Assembly: GCA_002170485.2 (NCBI GenBank)
Contig: NHDZ02000073.1
Location: forward strand, 1 to 64,000
Length of the DNA stretch: 64,000 nt
Source: MED660 sp002691025
GTDB taxonomy: Bacteria; Myxococcota_A; UBA9160; UBA4427
Direction of reading: 5' to 3'
This document shows positions 18,022-27,094 of the stretch, one piece after another. Each line of letters begins with the position of its first letter. Positions within the stretch are counted from its first letter, which is position 1. Below the pieces are notes generated by a model. It saw nothing but the letters and a program-made list of their open reading frames with translations. It did not search any database and was not told the DNA's origin. The translations under genes and the position numbers were made by a program.

Positions 18022-18504
18022 CTACCGCGGTGGATCAAGGCGGAAATACCACGTGTCGGAGGAGGGGTCCGGACTTCCTCCATACTTGCGGTTTCCGCCC
18101 TCGCGCAATCGGGCTCGGGTCTTTTCGTCGTCGATCTTCGTCAGATGACGCGGATACCGCTTTCCATCCACACGAAGGACCGCAACCGGATCCTCGAGAG
18201 CCGTCTCGTGCCAGGTCTTGAATGGGGGGAACCCCAGACTGGCACCGAGATAGGCGTCGCCATCCAATACATGGATCCAGACGACTCTTGAGCGGCCGGC
18301 CGACTCAAACTCGACGGTCATCCGGTCGGCGAGAAAACTCCAATCATCGGGCCCCTCCATGATGATCTCGCCACTCGTGAAAGGACCCCCGGGAAGCATC
18401 TCCACCAGCGGACCGTCTGAAAGTCGATTGACCACGACGATCAAGAGGATGAACGCNGCCANTGCCCCCACCACGCTCAAAATGATCTTTGCGAGCTTCT
18501 TCAA
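18022..18504 (-). CDS. Membrane-anchored hypothetical protein
   Basis: 160 residues. One N-terminal transmembrane helix (about 5-26, MKKLAKIILSVVGA then a hydrophobic run) followed by a small soluble domain that should face the periplasm. Conserved-looking segments include GPLVEMLPGGPFTSGE, GRSRVVWIHVLDGDAYLG and DGKRYPRHLTKIDD. The latter resemble the split-barrel flavin/deazaflavin nitroreductase-like folds, but I see no clear cofactor site. Ribosome-binding site AGGGAGA precedes ATG. Similar hypothetical proteins are frequent in proteobacteria. Two N bases fall in the membrane helix. Function unknown. Confidence 0.7.
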   Translation of the reverse strand: MKKLAKIILSVVGAXXAFILLIVVVNRLSDGPLVEMLPGGPFTSGEIIMEGPDDWSFLADRMTVEFESAGRSRVVWIHVLDGDAYLGASLGFPPFKTWHETALEDPVAVLRVDGKRYPRHLTKIDDEKTRARLREGGNRKYGGSPDPSSDTWYFRLDPPR

Positions 18505-18585
18505 TTCAGTTCTCCCTGGTCAGGAGCCCNGGGCACCCTCCCGATCCATCGGCGTCGGTGGCGCTCCATTGGGCCCTCNTCAATA

Positions 18586-18611
18586 TTGACATTTTAATAA
18601 CAAATCGTCAA
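18586..18611. promoter_or_regulatory. Palindrome and promoter-like site before the TetR gene
   Basis: Imperfect 26-base palindrome with TTGAC and GTCAA ends and ATTT/AAAT inner arms, ending 10 bases before the TetR start. Size and position fit an autoregulatory TetR operator. TTGACA at 18586 could also be a -35 box. Confidence 0.4.
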
Positions 18612-18621
18612 ACTGTAACGA

Positions 18622-19212
18622 ATGTCGAAAACGAAGAACCCGAAACGTGAAGCGATCCTGACCGCTTCAAGCAGGCTCTTCAGGCAGTACGGCTACCGCC
18701 GTACTGCGATGGAGGACATTGCGAAAGAGACCGGTATGTCCCGTCCATCGGTGTACTCGTACTTCAAGAACAAGGACGAGGTCTTTCGAAGCCTCTCGGA
18801 GCGTATCCACGAGAATGCCTTGTACGAGACAAGCCAGATGCTCGAAGCGGACCCGGAGACGACCACCCTCGAAGAGCGACTCGAAGGGGCGCTGGCTGCC
18901 AAGCTGGGCGGAGTCCACACCTTCGGTGATGAATCACCGCATGGCAACGAGATCTGCGACGAAGCCAACCGACTCTGCGGAGATATCGTCTCCGACACGT
19001 CTTCGCGATTCCAGGCCATGTTGGCTACCGCGCTCAGGAAAGCCAGCCGAGAAGGGGATATCGACCTCGGCCATCCGCGGACTTCCCCGCAAATCGCAGC
19101 AGAACTGCTCAACCTCGGCGCATATGGACTGATTCGAGGCGCCGAGGACTCCGCCACTTTCCACAAGCGCCTCGGTCACTTCGTGAAGATCTACGTGGCC
19201 GGGCTCCGCTGA
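18622..19212 (+). CDS. TetR/AcrR-family transcriptional regulator
   Basis: 196 residues, normal for the family. The N-terminal helix-turn-helix is clear: RRTAMEDIAKETGMSRPSVYSYF at about 25-47, then a helical ligand-binding domain without recognisable ligand motif. A palindrome directly upstream suggests autoregulation. Targets could be the divergent membrane-anchored protein at 18022-18504 or the downstream Rossmann/membrane pair (inference). Confidence 0.9.
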   Translation: MSKTKNPKREAILTASSRLFRQYGYRRTAMEDIAKETGMSRPSVYSYFKNKDEVFRSLSERIHENALYETSQMLEADPETTTLEERLEGALAAKLGGVHTFGDESPHGNEICDEANRLCGDIVSDTSSRFQAMLATALRKASREGDIDLGHPRTSPQIAAELLNLGAYGLIRGAEDSATFHKRLGHFVKIYVAGLR

Positions 19213-19273
19213 GGGCAATTCAAATCCGTATGAACCCGTCATTCGCAACGGCATCTTCAGCTATCTTTCGCAG

Positions 19274-20227
19274 ATGCAATCTGACTCCATGAAAATACTG
19301 ATTACAGGCGCCAACGGAAACCTCGGCCAACAACTCGTTCAACGTCTCTGTGGCGAGGGCAATGGCATCGCTTCTGGATCCCCCGGCGTTCGCGCGCTTG
19401 TGCGATCCGAACGCGCCGCACAGACGATCCGGGATCTGAACTGCCCGAATCCTCCTGACATCACAGTGGGCGACTACACCGACCCTGCCTCCATGAGAGA
19501 AGCCGCGTCCGACTGCCAGGGTGTCGTTCACCTGGTCGGAATCATCAAGGAAACCTCGACGACGAGCTACACCCAGGCCCACGAGGACACCTGCCAAACT
19601 CTCGTCCAGGCTCTCGAGGGCACTTCCGTCCAGCGTGTCGTCTATCTGAGCATTCTCGGTTCGAACTCCGAATCTTCCAATGCCTGTCTGGCTTCGAAAG
19701 GCCGAGCGGAGACCCTCCTCGCCAATGGATCCTGTCCGGCCACCACACTCAGGGTACCCATGGTGATCGGGCCTGACGATTATGCGTCCGCCTCCTTGCG
19801 CAAAGAAGCGCAGTCAAGATTCGTGAGCCTGGTGGGGGGTGGGAGAACGCTGCAGCAACCCATCGACAGCCAGAATGTCATCGATGCAATTCTCGCCTCC
19901 CTCCAGACTGAGCACTCGGAAGACAGGCAGTTCGACCTGGGAGGCCCCGAAAGCCTGACTCATCGGGACCTGATTCAAAGAGCCGCTCGGCTCTACGATT
20001 GCAACCCCCGGGCCCTCCCTATTCCCCTGTCTCTCGCCCGATTCTTCGTCGGCGTCCTGGAAGGGATCGGAAAAAATCCACCCATCACGCGCGCCATGTT
20101 CGACATCCTGCAACACGACGATCAGATTGATCCTACGCCTTGCTGCAGTGAATTGGGCATCTCACTGACTCCCCTGGATGAAACCCTGGGGTCCTACGTC
20201 GGACCAGAAAGCCAAAGACATGACTGA
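19274..20227 (+). CDS. NDUFA9-like atypical short-chain dehydrogenase (NAD(P)-binding)
   Basis: 317 residues. N-terminal Rossmann motif ITGANGNLGQQLVQ at about 10-22, then the segment QGVVHLVGII and a later VYLSILGS, typical of the complex I NDUFA9-like/NmrA-like branch of extended SDRs that often lack the catalytic Tyr-x3-Lys. Start may be the second ATG at 19289. It overlaps the following membrane-protein gene by eight bases, indicating co-translation. Role unknown; members act as quinone-biosynthesis or respiratory accessory factors or sugar-nucleotide enzymes. Confidence 0.75.
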   Translation: MQSDSMKILITGANGNLGQQLVQRLCGEGNGIASGSPGVRALVRSERAAQTIRDLNCPNPPDITVGDYTDPASMREAASDCQGVVHLVGIIKETSTTSYTQAHEDTCQTLVQALEGTSVQRVVYLSILGSNSESSNACLASKGRAETLLANGSCPATTLRVPMVIGPDDYASASLRKEAQSRFVSLVGGGRTLQQPIDSQNVIDAILASLQTEHSEDRQFDLGGPESLTHRDLIQRAARLYDCNPRALPIPLSLARFFVGVLEGIGKNPPITRAMFDILQHDDQIDPTPCCSELGISLTPLDETLGSYVGPESQRHD

Positions 20228-21203
20228 AACCGGAACCGACCAGAACGATCCAATGACGAATCAGGAACCCAGAAGGAAGACTCCGCTCTGGCAGAAATCC
20301 TTGCCGTGGCTGATCACGGTTGTCTGCTTCGGGTACCTCTATACAAAAGTGTCTGGTGCCGCAGCGCGAGAGGGCATTGGACTTCTCGCCTATCTGGGCG
20401 GAGTTTTTGCGCAGGTCCATTGGGGACAATGGCTGGCGTTGATGATCCCGTACTCGATCTTCTTCTTCCTGATCGACACGCTTGTCGTCTGGCGTGTCAT
20501 CAACTGGTTCAATACGCGCGTTTCCTACAACAACATGCTTCCCATCCGCGGAAGCAGCTACATCCTCTCCATCATCAACGAACAAGTCGGCAAGGGGGCC
20601 ATGGGGCTCTATCTCAACAGGCGCTATGAAGTACCGGGATGGGAAGTCGGCTCCAGCATGGTCTTCATCATGTTCTGTGAGTTCTACTACCTGCTCATGT
20701 GGGCCACGATCGGTTGGATGATCGGTGGAGACTCTCTCCCAGCCGAATTCGGGCTGATTCCCTGGATCGCACTGGCGGCCGCTATCTTCTTCATCGGGTG
20801 GATTCTTCTCTTCCGGAGCNCCTTGGGAGAGTCTGCGTCTTTCCGGGATCGACCCGCCTTCAAATCATTCCGCGAAGCAGGCCTGCTTCGTTATCTTGGC
20901 GTGGTCGTGCTTCGCTCGCCCGCCCTCCTTGCAGCCGTCGTGGTCTACACCCTGGCGCTTCGNCTCTTCAACGTCGANACCAACTTCCTGCAGATGCTGG
21001 GCTACCTCCCTGTCATCTTCTTCGGAGCTGCCACACCCGGACCCATGCGAACCGTAGCGATCACGCTGTGGGTGATTCTCTTCCCCGGCCACGAAGGGGA
21101 AATGACGGCTTTCGGTTTCGTACAGCACAACTTCTTCATCTTCTTCAATGCGGCGATCGGACTCATCTTCCTCCGGCGGGCGAATCGGGAGCTCTTCGGG
21201 TGA
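20220..21203 (+). CDS. Multi-pass membrane protein, UPF0104/LPG-synthase-like
   Basis: 327 residues with about eight hydrophobic helices, starting at the ATG inside the preceding gene's stop region. The segment around RGSSYILSIINEQVGKGAMG resembles the conserved loop of the lysylphosphatidylglycerol-synthase transmembrane (UPF0104) family, which includes lipid flippases and transporters, but there is no soluble aminoacyl-transferase domain. An ATG at 20178 is possible but overlaps more. It converges with and overlaps the CDP-alcohol phosphotransferase gene by 41 bases. Three N bases. Family assignment is tentative. Confidence 0.65.
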   Translation: MTETGTDQNDPMTNQEPRRKTPLWQKSLPWLITVVCFGYLYTKVSGAAAREGIGLLAYLGGVFAQVHWGQWLALMIPYSIFFFLIDTLVVWRVINWFNTRVSYNNMLPIRGSSYILSIINEQVGKGAMGLYLNRRYEVPGWEVGSSMVFIMFCEFYYLLMWATIGWMIGGDSLPAEFGLIPWIALAAAIFFIGWILLFRSXLGESASFRDRPAFKSFREAGLLRYLGVVVLRSPALLAAVVVYTLALXLFNVXTNFLQMLGYLPVIFFGAATPGPMRTVAITLWVILFPGHEGEMTAFGFVQHNFFIFFNAAIGLIFLRRANRELFG

Positions 21204-21720
21204 CATAGAAGGTCCAAGCCCGATCCGACATTGAAACAAGAGTCGACAATGCGACCAGCCAGGCCAGNACTCGGACATCACCCGAGGACGGCCAACTCAA
21301 GGCCAGCGCCTGACACGACAAGCAAACACCCAGAACCACGTAATAGGCGATCCCGTTATTGCGGCCGAGGAAGCTGGTGCGGAGAGCTTTCCCGGCGAGG
21401 ATGCGCGAATCCATCGCGTATTGAACAAAGGCCAGAACTACCAGTACCGGAAGTAGAGCAGGGATGAGACCCTGAAAAGCCAGAGCCGCCAAGCCTGAGG
21501 AAACAAAGAACGCATCGACGGCATGATCGAAAACGCCACCCAGGCGGGACACTTCCTCGCGCCACCGAGCCACTCTCCCGTCAAGAAGATCAGTGATCAC
21601 ACCCAAGATGAAGAGAAAAACGGCCGACCACCAGAGCNGCTCCAGGATGCACCACACCATCGGTACCACGGCCAGGGCGCGAAGGGCCGTGAGCCCATTT
21701 GCCAGTGTCCGCCAGGGCAT
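21163..21720 (-). CDS. CDP-alcohol phosphatidyltransferase family membrane enzyme
   Basis: 185 residues, all-helical membrane protein. It has the complete family motif D-G-x2-A-R-x8-G-x3-D-x3-D (DGRVARWREEVSRLGGVFDHAVD, residues about 47-69), whose aspartates bind the metal and CDP-lipid. It would transfer a phosphatidyl group from CDP-diacylglycerol to an alcohol; glycerol phosphate (PgsA), serine or inositol phosphate cannot be told apart. Its 3' end overlaps the convergent membrane-protein gene by 41 bases. It lies 48 bases downstream of proS and may be cotranscribed with it. Confidence 0.85.
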   Translation of the reverse strand: MPWRTLANGLTALRALAVVPMVWCILEXLWWSAVFLFILGVITDLLDGRVARWREEVSRLGGVFDHAVDAFFVSSGLAALAFQGLIPALLPVLVVLAFVQYAMDSRILAGKALRTSFLGRNNGIAYYVVLGVCLSCQALALSWPSSGDVRXLAWLVALSTLVSMSDRAWTFYVTRRAPDSPAGGR

Positions 21721-21768
21721 GAGAGATTCCTCTTTCGGGTCTTCAGGGGAACGCCGAAGGGTTTCGGA

Positions 21769-23484
21769 TCAGCGACGCTCCTCAAGCACCCATTCACCCA
21801 CTGTCACCGAAGCATGAGCGACCGGCAGATCCCGGGTCTCCCCGGTTCTTCTTGACTTGACCTCTACCACTCCGTTGTCGAGACCCTTGGGACCGACCGT
21901 CACACGNAAAGGAATCCCGACCAGATCAGCGTCCTTGAACTTGACCCCCGGACGCTCATCCCGATCATCGAGAAGCACATCGATGCCTGCCTCCAGCAGA
22001 GCGTCATAGATCATTTCGCCCGCTTCGAGACATTTGACTTCCTTCGGCTTCACCACACTCACAACCACCTCAAAGGGTGCCACGCTGACCGGCCAGACGA
22101 TGCCCGATTCGTCGTGGTTGGCCTCCACGACGGCGGCCATGTTNCGATCGATGCCGATTCCATAAGAGCCCATGACCACAGGCACGGACTTGCCGTTGGA
22201 ATCCAGGACTTTGGCCCCCATCGCTTCGCTGTAGAATGTTCCGAGTTTGAAGATGTGACCCACTTCAAGACATTTGTAGGCCTCGAGGGACTCCGCGCAA
22301 ACCGGACAACTCTCGCCTGACTCTACGGCTCGCAGATCAAGCCAGCCTTTGACGTCGATNTCCCGCTCCACGTCGACACCACGCAGATGNAAACCGTCCT
22401 CATTCGCCCCGGTCACCATGTCTCGTCGNCCTNGCAACGNTTCGTCAGCGATCACGAAAAGACCGTGGTCTCCCACGGCCCCCAGGCTGCCCGGGCTTGC
22501 CCCCAAAGCGGCTCGGATCTCGGATTCGCTGGCCGGTCGCAANCTCTCGGCCTCCACGTTGTCGATCAATTTCTGATCGACCAGGGAGTGNTCTCCACGG
22601 AGCAGGACAAGAACCACCTTCTCATCAATCGAATAGACGAGCGTCTTGATCTGACGATCCGCGGGCACTTCCGCACCAGCCAGATTCGCCAGGTCATCAA
22701 TCGTTCTCACGTCTGGAGTCGGAAATTTCTCGGGTTGCGGTAGACCTTCGCCATCTGTGGACNGCTCGATGACACTGGTTGCTTTTTCGATATTGGCCGC
22801 GTAGCCACACGCCCCACAGGCCACCACCCAGTCTTCCCCCGCCTCCGTTCGCAACATGAATTCGACGGATTGATCGCCACCCATGGAGCCCGAGGAAGCC
22901 TCGACGGCGACCGTTTCAAAACCGAGCCGATTGAAGATACGGCGATAGGCTTTGAAGTGTTCATCGAAGGCATGATCCAATCCCTCGACATCGACGTCCA
23001 TCGAGTACGAATCCTTCATGGTGAATTCCCTGACTCGCAAAAGGCCACTCTTGGGACGAGGNTCATCACGGAATTTCGTCTGGAACTGATACCAGATCTG
23101 CGGAAGTTGCTTGTACGAGCGCACTTCCGAAACGAGGTGCGTAAAGATCTCCTCGTGGGTCATGCCGAGGCCGACATCCGAGCCACGACGGTCCTCGAAT
23201 TGGAACATCTCCCCGTCCATCTTTTCCCATCGCCCCGAACGCTCCCAGACTTCCTTCGGGTGCAAACAGGGCAAGCGGAATTCCTGGCCTCCGATCCGAC
23301 CTATTTCCTCACGAATGATCGCTTCAATCTTCTCGCTGACACGAAGTCCCAGCGGCAAAAGGGAGTAGACCCCAGCCATGAGCTGGCGCGCATAGCCAGC
23401 GCGAATCAGGAGCTTATGACTGATCGCCTCGGCATCGGCCGGATCATCTCGAAGAGTGGGAATAAAAGTCGTCGACCAACGCAC
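21769..23484 (-). CDS. proS: Prolyl-tRNA synthetase
   Basis: 571 residues from a GTG start, chosen because AGGAG lies six bases upstream and the product then begins VRWSTTFIPTLRDDPADAEAI, aligned with the E. coli enzyme (572 residues). The frame stays open 34 codons further upstream but that part looks non-coding. Bacterial-type class II synthetase: N-terminal LPLGLRVSEKIEAII motif 1 region, motif 2 around KFRD and RVREFTMKDSYSM, an inserted editing domain in the middle, and the C-terminal anticodon-binding domain. Charges tRNA-Pro in the cytosol. Around a dozen N bases leave single residues open. Confidence 0.96.
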   Translation of the reverse strand: MRWSTTFIPTLRDDPADAEAISHKLLIRAGYARQLMAGVYSLLPLGLRVSEKIEAIIREEIGRIGGQEFRLPCLHPKEVWERSGRWEKMDGEMFQFEDRRGSDVGLGMTHEEIFTHLVSEVRSYKQLPQIWYQFQTKFRDXPRPKSGLLRVREFTMKDSYSMDVDVEGLDHAFDEHFKAYRRIFNRLGFETVAVEASSGSMGGDQSVEFMLRTEAGEDWVVACGACGYAANIEKATSVIEXSTDGEGLPQPEKFPTPDVRTIDDLANLAGAEVPADRQIKTLVYSIDEKVVLVLLRGXHSLVDQKLIDNVEAEXLRPASESEIRAALGASPGSLGAVGDHGLFVIADEXLXXRRDMVTGANEDGXHLRGVDVERXIDVKGWLDLRAVESGESCPVCAESLEAYKCLEVGHIFKLGTFYSEAMGAKVLDSNGKSVPVVMGSYGIGIDXNMAAVVEANHDESGIVWPVSVAPFEVVVSVVKPKEVKCLEAGEMIYDALLEAGIDVLLDDRDERPGVKFKDADLVGIPXRVTVGPKGLDNGVVEVKSRRTGETRDLPVAHASVTVGEWVLEERR

Positions 23485-23644
23485 CGGCTTCTCCTGAGTC
23501 TCATCGCCCACAGTCTGCGTCGTGGGGTNCATCCTGACTGGGTGTGGCCCCACAATAGCCTCACTGATGCCGGGCGGCCCGCTCAAGAAGGCGCCAGATC
23601 AGTCGGAATACTGAAATAGCGACACAGCGAGAGCATCAAGGGCT

Positions 23645-24520
23645 CTAAAACGGAGTCAGGTGCCTCGTAACGAATCCCGAAAAGGCGTCGGACAAACGCT
23701 GAGTCACGGGCCCCCAGCCCGATTCCCGGATCACCGCGCCGTCAAACCGGGCTACGGAAACAATGCGAGCGCCGGTCCCCGTCAGGAAGATTTCGTCCGC
23801 AGAAAAAAGATCCTGGCGACCCATGGATCGCTCTTCAGCCGGAATACCCAGCTCCCCCGCCAGGGTCAGGATACTGGCCCGTGTGATCCCTGGTAGTGCA
23901 CCGTCTGTTACACACGGCGTCACAAGGCCTCCGTTGGAGACCACGAACAGATTGGCGACGCTCACTTCCGCCACGGTCCCACCCGCATTGAGAAGAAGCG
24001 CTTCGTCCGCGCCGCGAAGACGAGCTTCCCGCTTGGCCAACACGCTGTTGAGATAATTGAGGCTCTTCACGGACGGATCCAAAGCGTCCAGGGCAGGGCG
24101 CCGCATGCTGGCTGTCACCAGATCAAGGCCCGAATCCATCTTTGACGCGGGATAGAGACTCACGGCCTTGACGATACAGATCAGCTGCGGGTTCTCACAT
24201 GTACTCGGGTCGACCCCCAATGCGCCACGACCTCGGGTCAACAGAAGGCGAATNTACCCTTCGGTCTGACCATACGCGCGAGCGGTCTCGAGTACGACCG
24301 CTTCTGCGGCCTCAAGCCCACCCGGCAACTCGATCCCCAAAGCCTTGGCTCCAGCACCAAAGCGCCGCAAGTGATCTTTCAAGCGGAAAACACCGCCACC
24401 ATAGATCCGGATTCCCTCGAAGAGTCCGTCCCCATAGAGAAGACCGTGATCGAAAACAGAGATTCGAGCTTCCTCNCCTTCCACCACATGCCCATCTATC
24501 CACACCTTGCTTCCTTGCAT
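23645..24520 (-). CDS. ilvE: Branched-chain amino acid aminotransferase (class IV)
   Basis: 291 residues from the ATG that follows the IclR stop by one base (TGA-T-ATG). Fold type IV PLP enzyme: DGHVVE then FDHGLLYGDGLFEGIR near the N-terminus, Schiff-base Lys in PSVKSLNYLNSVLAKRE at about 145, and the GTVAEVSVANLFVV and TGTGARIVSV motifs. The likely reaction is the last step of Val/Leu/Ile synthesis. D-amino acid transaminase or aminodeoxychorismate lyase are related alternatives, but the motifs favour IlvE. Transcribed with the IclR regulator just upstream. It complements the citramalate synthase at 39.3 kb in isoleucine synthesis. Confidence 0.88.
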   Translation of the reverse strand: MQGSKVWIDGHVVEXEEARISVFDHGLLYGDGLFEGIRIYGGGVFRLKDHLRRFGAGAKALGIELPGGLEAAEAVVLETARAYGQTEGXIRLLLTRGRGALGVDPSTCENPQLICIVKAVSLYPASKMDSGLDLVTASMRRPALDALDPSVKSLNYLNSVLAKREARLRGADEALLLNAGGTVAEVSVANLFVVSNGGLVTPCVTDGALPGITRASILTLAGELGIPAEERSMGRQDLFSADEIFLTGTGARIVSVARFDGAVIRESGWGPVTQRLSDAFSGFVTRHLTPF

Positions 24521-24521
24521 A

Positions 24522-25304
24522 TCAGTCACTGACTCGAATCTCCCGTCTCTTCGCACTCACTTCGTTACCAGAAAGCCGCCTCTCGATTCGATCGGCGGCC
24601 CTTCGGACTTCTCTTTCGAGTCGCGCCACACCCAGTTCACTTCTCCNCGAAGACGGCAAAGCAATNGCCACCGCTCCGAGCATGCGTCCCGTCAACCAGA
24701 CTGGCGCNGCCACGACGAGAAGCCCTGGAATCCACTCCTCATGATTCCAGGCAAGACCGCACGCCCGGATGCCTTTGAGTTCGCGACCCAGATCCGCCGG
24801 ATCCATCAAGGTGGCGTCCGTGAACGCTTCTGGCGTCGGCTCTTTTTCGCTTCCGAGATCTTCCTGCGCGAATGCGAGATGAATCTTTCCCACCGCCGTT
24901 GCATGAATCGGCACTTCACTCCCGATCTGCGGGGAGGCGCGCAAGAACCCCTGGCCCTCCACCTTGTCCAGAACATGGAGAGCCCCCGCCCGCGCACCCA
25001 CCAGGAAGAGGGTTTCTCCAAGCTCGCTTGCCACTTCCTCGAGAACGCGATGGCCCGATACCACGAGCGGCTCCTGATCGAGAACGCCCAGGCCCAACGC
25101 CAGCAATCCCACGCCCGATCGATATCGACCCGCTTCTGTTTGCTCCACCAGACCACGGCGAGCCAAAGCCGCAAGCAGGCGATGGACACTCGACTTCGGC
25201 ATATCGAGCGCCCGACCAATCGACGTCACACCACACCCGGTGGGTGATCCTCGGAGGTGAAAGAGAATTTCGATGGCTTTGTCGATGGAAGCGAGTGACT
25301 GCAA
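24522..25304 (-). CDS. IclR-family transcriptional regulator
   Basis: 260 residues from a TTG start (MQSLASIDKAIEILFHL). Winged helix-turn-helix at the N-terminus with GVTSIGRALDMPKSSVHRLLA as the recognition region, followed by the GAF-like effector domain with AVGKIHLAF. A TGTTC-type palindrome lies 21 bases upstream of the start, so autoregulation is likely. The aminotransferase gene begins one base after its stop, so it probably co-regulates with ilvE. The effector is unknown. Confidence 0.9.
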   Translation of the reverse strand: MQSLASIDKAIEILFHLRGSPTGCGVTSIGRALDMPKSSVHRLLAALARRGLVEQTEAGRYRSGVGLLALGLGVLDQEPLVVSGHRVLEEVASELGETLFLVGARAGALHVLDKVEGQGFLRASPQIGSEVPIHATAVGKIHLAFAQEDLGSEKEPTPEAFTDATLMDPADLGRELKGIRACGLAWNHEEWIPGLLVVXAPVWLTGRMLGAVXIALPSSXRSELGVARLEREVRRAADRIERRLSGNEVSAKRREIRVSD

Positions 25305-25324
25305 GAAAAGATCTCTTTCTTTTT

Positions 25325-25343
25325 GTTCCGCATAGCAGAACAG
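25325..25343. promoter_or_regulatory. IclR-type operator palindrome
   Basis: TGTTCCGC-ATA-GCAGAACA, an 8-3-8 inverted repeat with one mismatch, directly upstream of the IclR gene. Its form, a TTC-rich half-site around a central ATA, is like operators described for IclR-family proteins. A second short palindrome TATG-AAA-CATA follows at 25355-25365. The remaining bases of the 25305-25652 gap show nothing else clear. Confidence 0.5.
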
Positions 25344-25652
25344 TGATCTGTATTATGAAACATAGGGGAAACTTTTCGACCCGGTAAGTAAGCCCAAGTA
25401 CGAATTTTCCCTGAAAAAAGAGCCAGAGAGCCATCGGCGCCCCGGAAAAGAAATCGCAACAAGCCCCCTCAAGAGCACAGGGAAGCCTGAGAGTCATCGC
25501 CCTGGGGGAATTCGGTGTTTTGGCCTGACTGGCAATAGATCGACTGGGATCCAAGGCGCGTCTGGCCTGGGTCGGCTAGGTTTCCGGTGCTCTTGGCGAA
25601 GCCGGGGCAGTAGCAAAGTCGCCCCCCGCAACTTCCCGGATGCGTCCATGCG

Positions 25653-26981
25653 ATGGACAATCACTTCGGGGATCCGAGCGGAGTACAAGAGGGCGTGGCC
25701 GAGTTCGAACTCATCACCGAAATGAGCGACCTGAAGATCTTGGCCAAGGACCTGGAAAAGGCCGACGTCATCGCTTTCGATACCGAAGCGGACAGCTTCT
25801 ATCACTATTTCGATAAGACCTGTCTACTTCAGATCTCCACTCGTGACCAAGCCTGGTTGGTGGACCCACTCGCTCTCGGCGGGCCCTCGGAGCTCGCTCC
25901 GCTGGGACCGGTCTTCGCAAACCCGGATATCAGAATTCTTTTCCACGCCGCCGAATACGACATTTTCATACTCAAGCGAGACTGCGGCTTCACCTTCACG
26001 AACTTGTTCGACACCATGATGAGCGCTCAGCTACTGGGTTACCCGTCTGTCGGNCTGGCGGCCCTGGTGGAACANCACTTCGGAATNCACCTTCCCAAAG
26101 ATGAACAGAAGTCGGACTGGTCGCGTCGACCGCTGACCCCGAAGCAACTCGACTACGCGGTCACGGACGTCTACTACCTGATTGAACTGTCCGAAAAGCT
26201 CGAAAGTGAGCTGAAACAAAAGAAAAGGCTTGGTTGGGCCCATCACGAATTCGAAAACCTGGTCAATCGAAAATGGCCCGAGAGGGAATTCGACACACTG
26301 GGCTATCTCAAGATCAAGGGCGCGAAGCTCCTGGACCCGAAATCCTTGGCCATCCTTCGCGAGCTCTATCTGACCCGCGACGCCCGTGCACGGGAGATCG
26401 ACCGCCCTCCCTTCAAGGTACTGGGAAACCGCACGCTGCTTGAACTCGCAAAAGAAGGCACGACCGATCCAAGCGAACTTGTTCGCATAAAAGGCGTCAC
26501 CGAACTGATACTTCGGCGTATGGGCAACAGCCTGAGAGAGGCGATTGCCCGGGGCCTGGAAGAACCGCATGGGCCGATCCCGAAGCAAACCAANGGGAAC
26601 ACCCGGCGNCGGATGGATCGGCAGATGGAAAAGCGACTCGTTCGCTTGAAGTCCTGGAGAGAAAAGCGCTCCAAGGAACTTGAGCTNGACCCCGGAGTGC
26701 TTGCCCCCAACGCATGCCTCGAGGCGGTTTCTGTCGTAAAGCCCGTGTCCGTCGAGTCCCTCGCTGANATTCCTGAGATAAAGCAATGGTTTGCCGAAAG
26801 CTTCGGCCAGGAAATCCTCGACGTGCTTGAAACAGAGGATCAAGANANAGGCGACGGCGGCGAAGAGGCCAAGCCTCGGAAGCGCTCCGCATCGGCCAAG
26901 AAAAGGCGACGGCGAAAAAGTGCTCGGTCCAAAACCTCGAGCGAACAGGGCGAATCCGCTCCCACAGATCCCGAAAAGTAA
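25653..26981 (+). CDS. rnd: Ribonuclease D
   Basis: 442 residues, longer than E. coli RNase D (375) because of a basic C-terminal tail. DEDDy exonuclease domain: D43 and E45 in AFDTEADSF, the aspartate in FHAAEYDIF near 105, and Tyr/Asp in LDYAVTDVYYL near 170. HRDC domain around 215-290 (LAILRELYLTRDARAREIDRPPF region), and a second HRDC-like part near 330-400. The final about 40 residues are rich in Lys, Arg and Ser (KRRRRKS) and should add RNA affinity. It trims 3' ends of tRNA precursors and other small RNAs. Several N bases. Confidence 0.9.
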   Translation: MDNHFGDPSGVQEGVAEFELITEMSDLKILAKDLEKADVIAFDTEADSFYHYFDKTCLLQISTRDQAWLVDPLALGGPSELAPLGPVFANPDIRILFHAAEYDIFILKRDCGFTFTNLFDTMMSAQLLGYPSVXLAALVEXHFGXHLPKDEQKSDWSRRPLTPKQLDYAVTDVYYLIELSEKLESELKQKKRLGWAHHEFENLVNRKWPEREFDTLGYLKIKGAKLLDPKSLAILRELYLTRDARAREIDRPPFKVLGNRTLLELAKEGTTDPSELVRIKGVTELILRRMGNSLREAIARGLEEPHGPIPKQTXGNTRXRMDRQMEKRLVRLKSWREKRSKELEXDPGVLAPNACLEAVSVVKPVSVESLAXIPEIKQWFAESFGQEILDVLETEDQXXGDGGEEAKPRKRSASAKKRRRRKSARSKTSSEQGESAPTDPEK

Positions 26982-26982
26982 A

Positions 26983-27010
26983 CGCGCCCCTTCCCCGAGG
27001 AAGGAGCGCG
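26983..27010 (+). terminator. Hairpin after rnd
   Basis: A 12-base-pair stem with one mismatch (CGCGCCCCTTCC / GGAAGGAGCGCG) and a CCGA loop begins one base after the rnd stop. No T-run follows, so intrinsic termination is uncertain, but it may protect the mRNA 3' end. Confidence 0.45.
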
Positions 27011-27094
27011 CTACCGGTNCTCATGTTTCAGGTTCAGCTTCCGTCATGCCCGGCGAGATGCGGTAGCCAGGGCATTCGGTGACGATCAGTCCTC

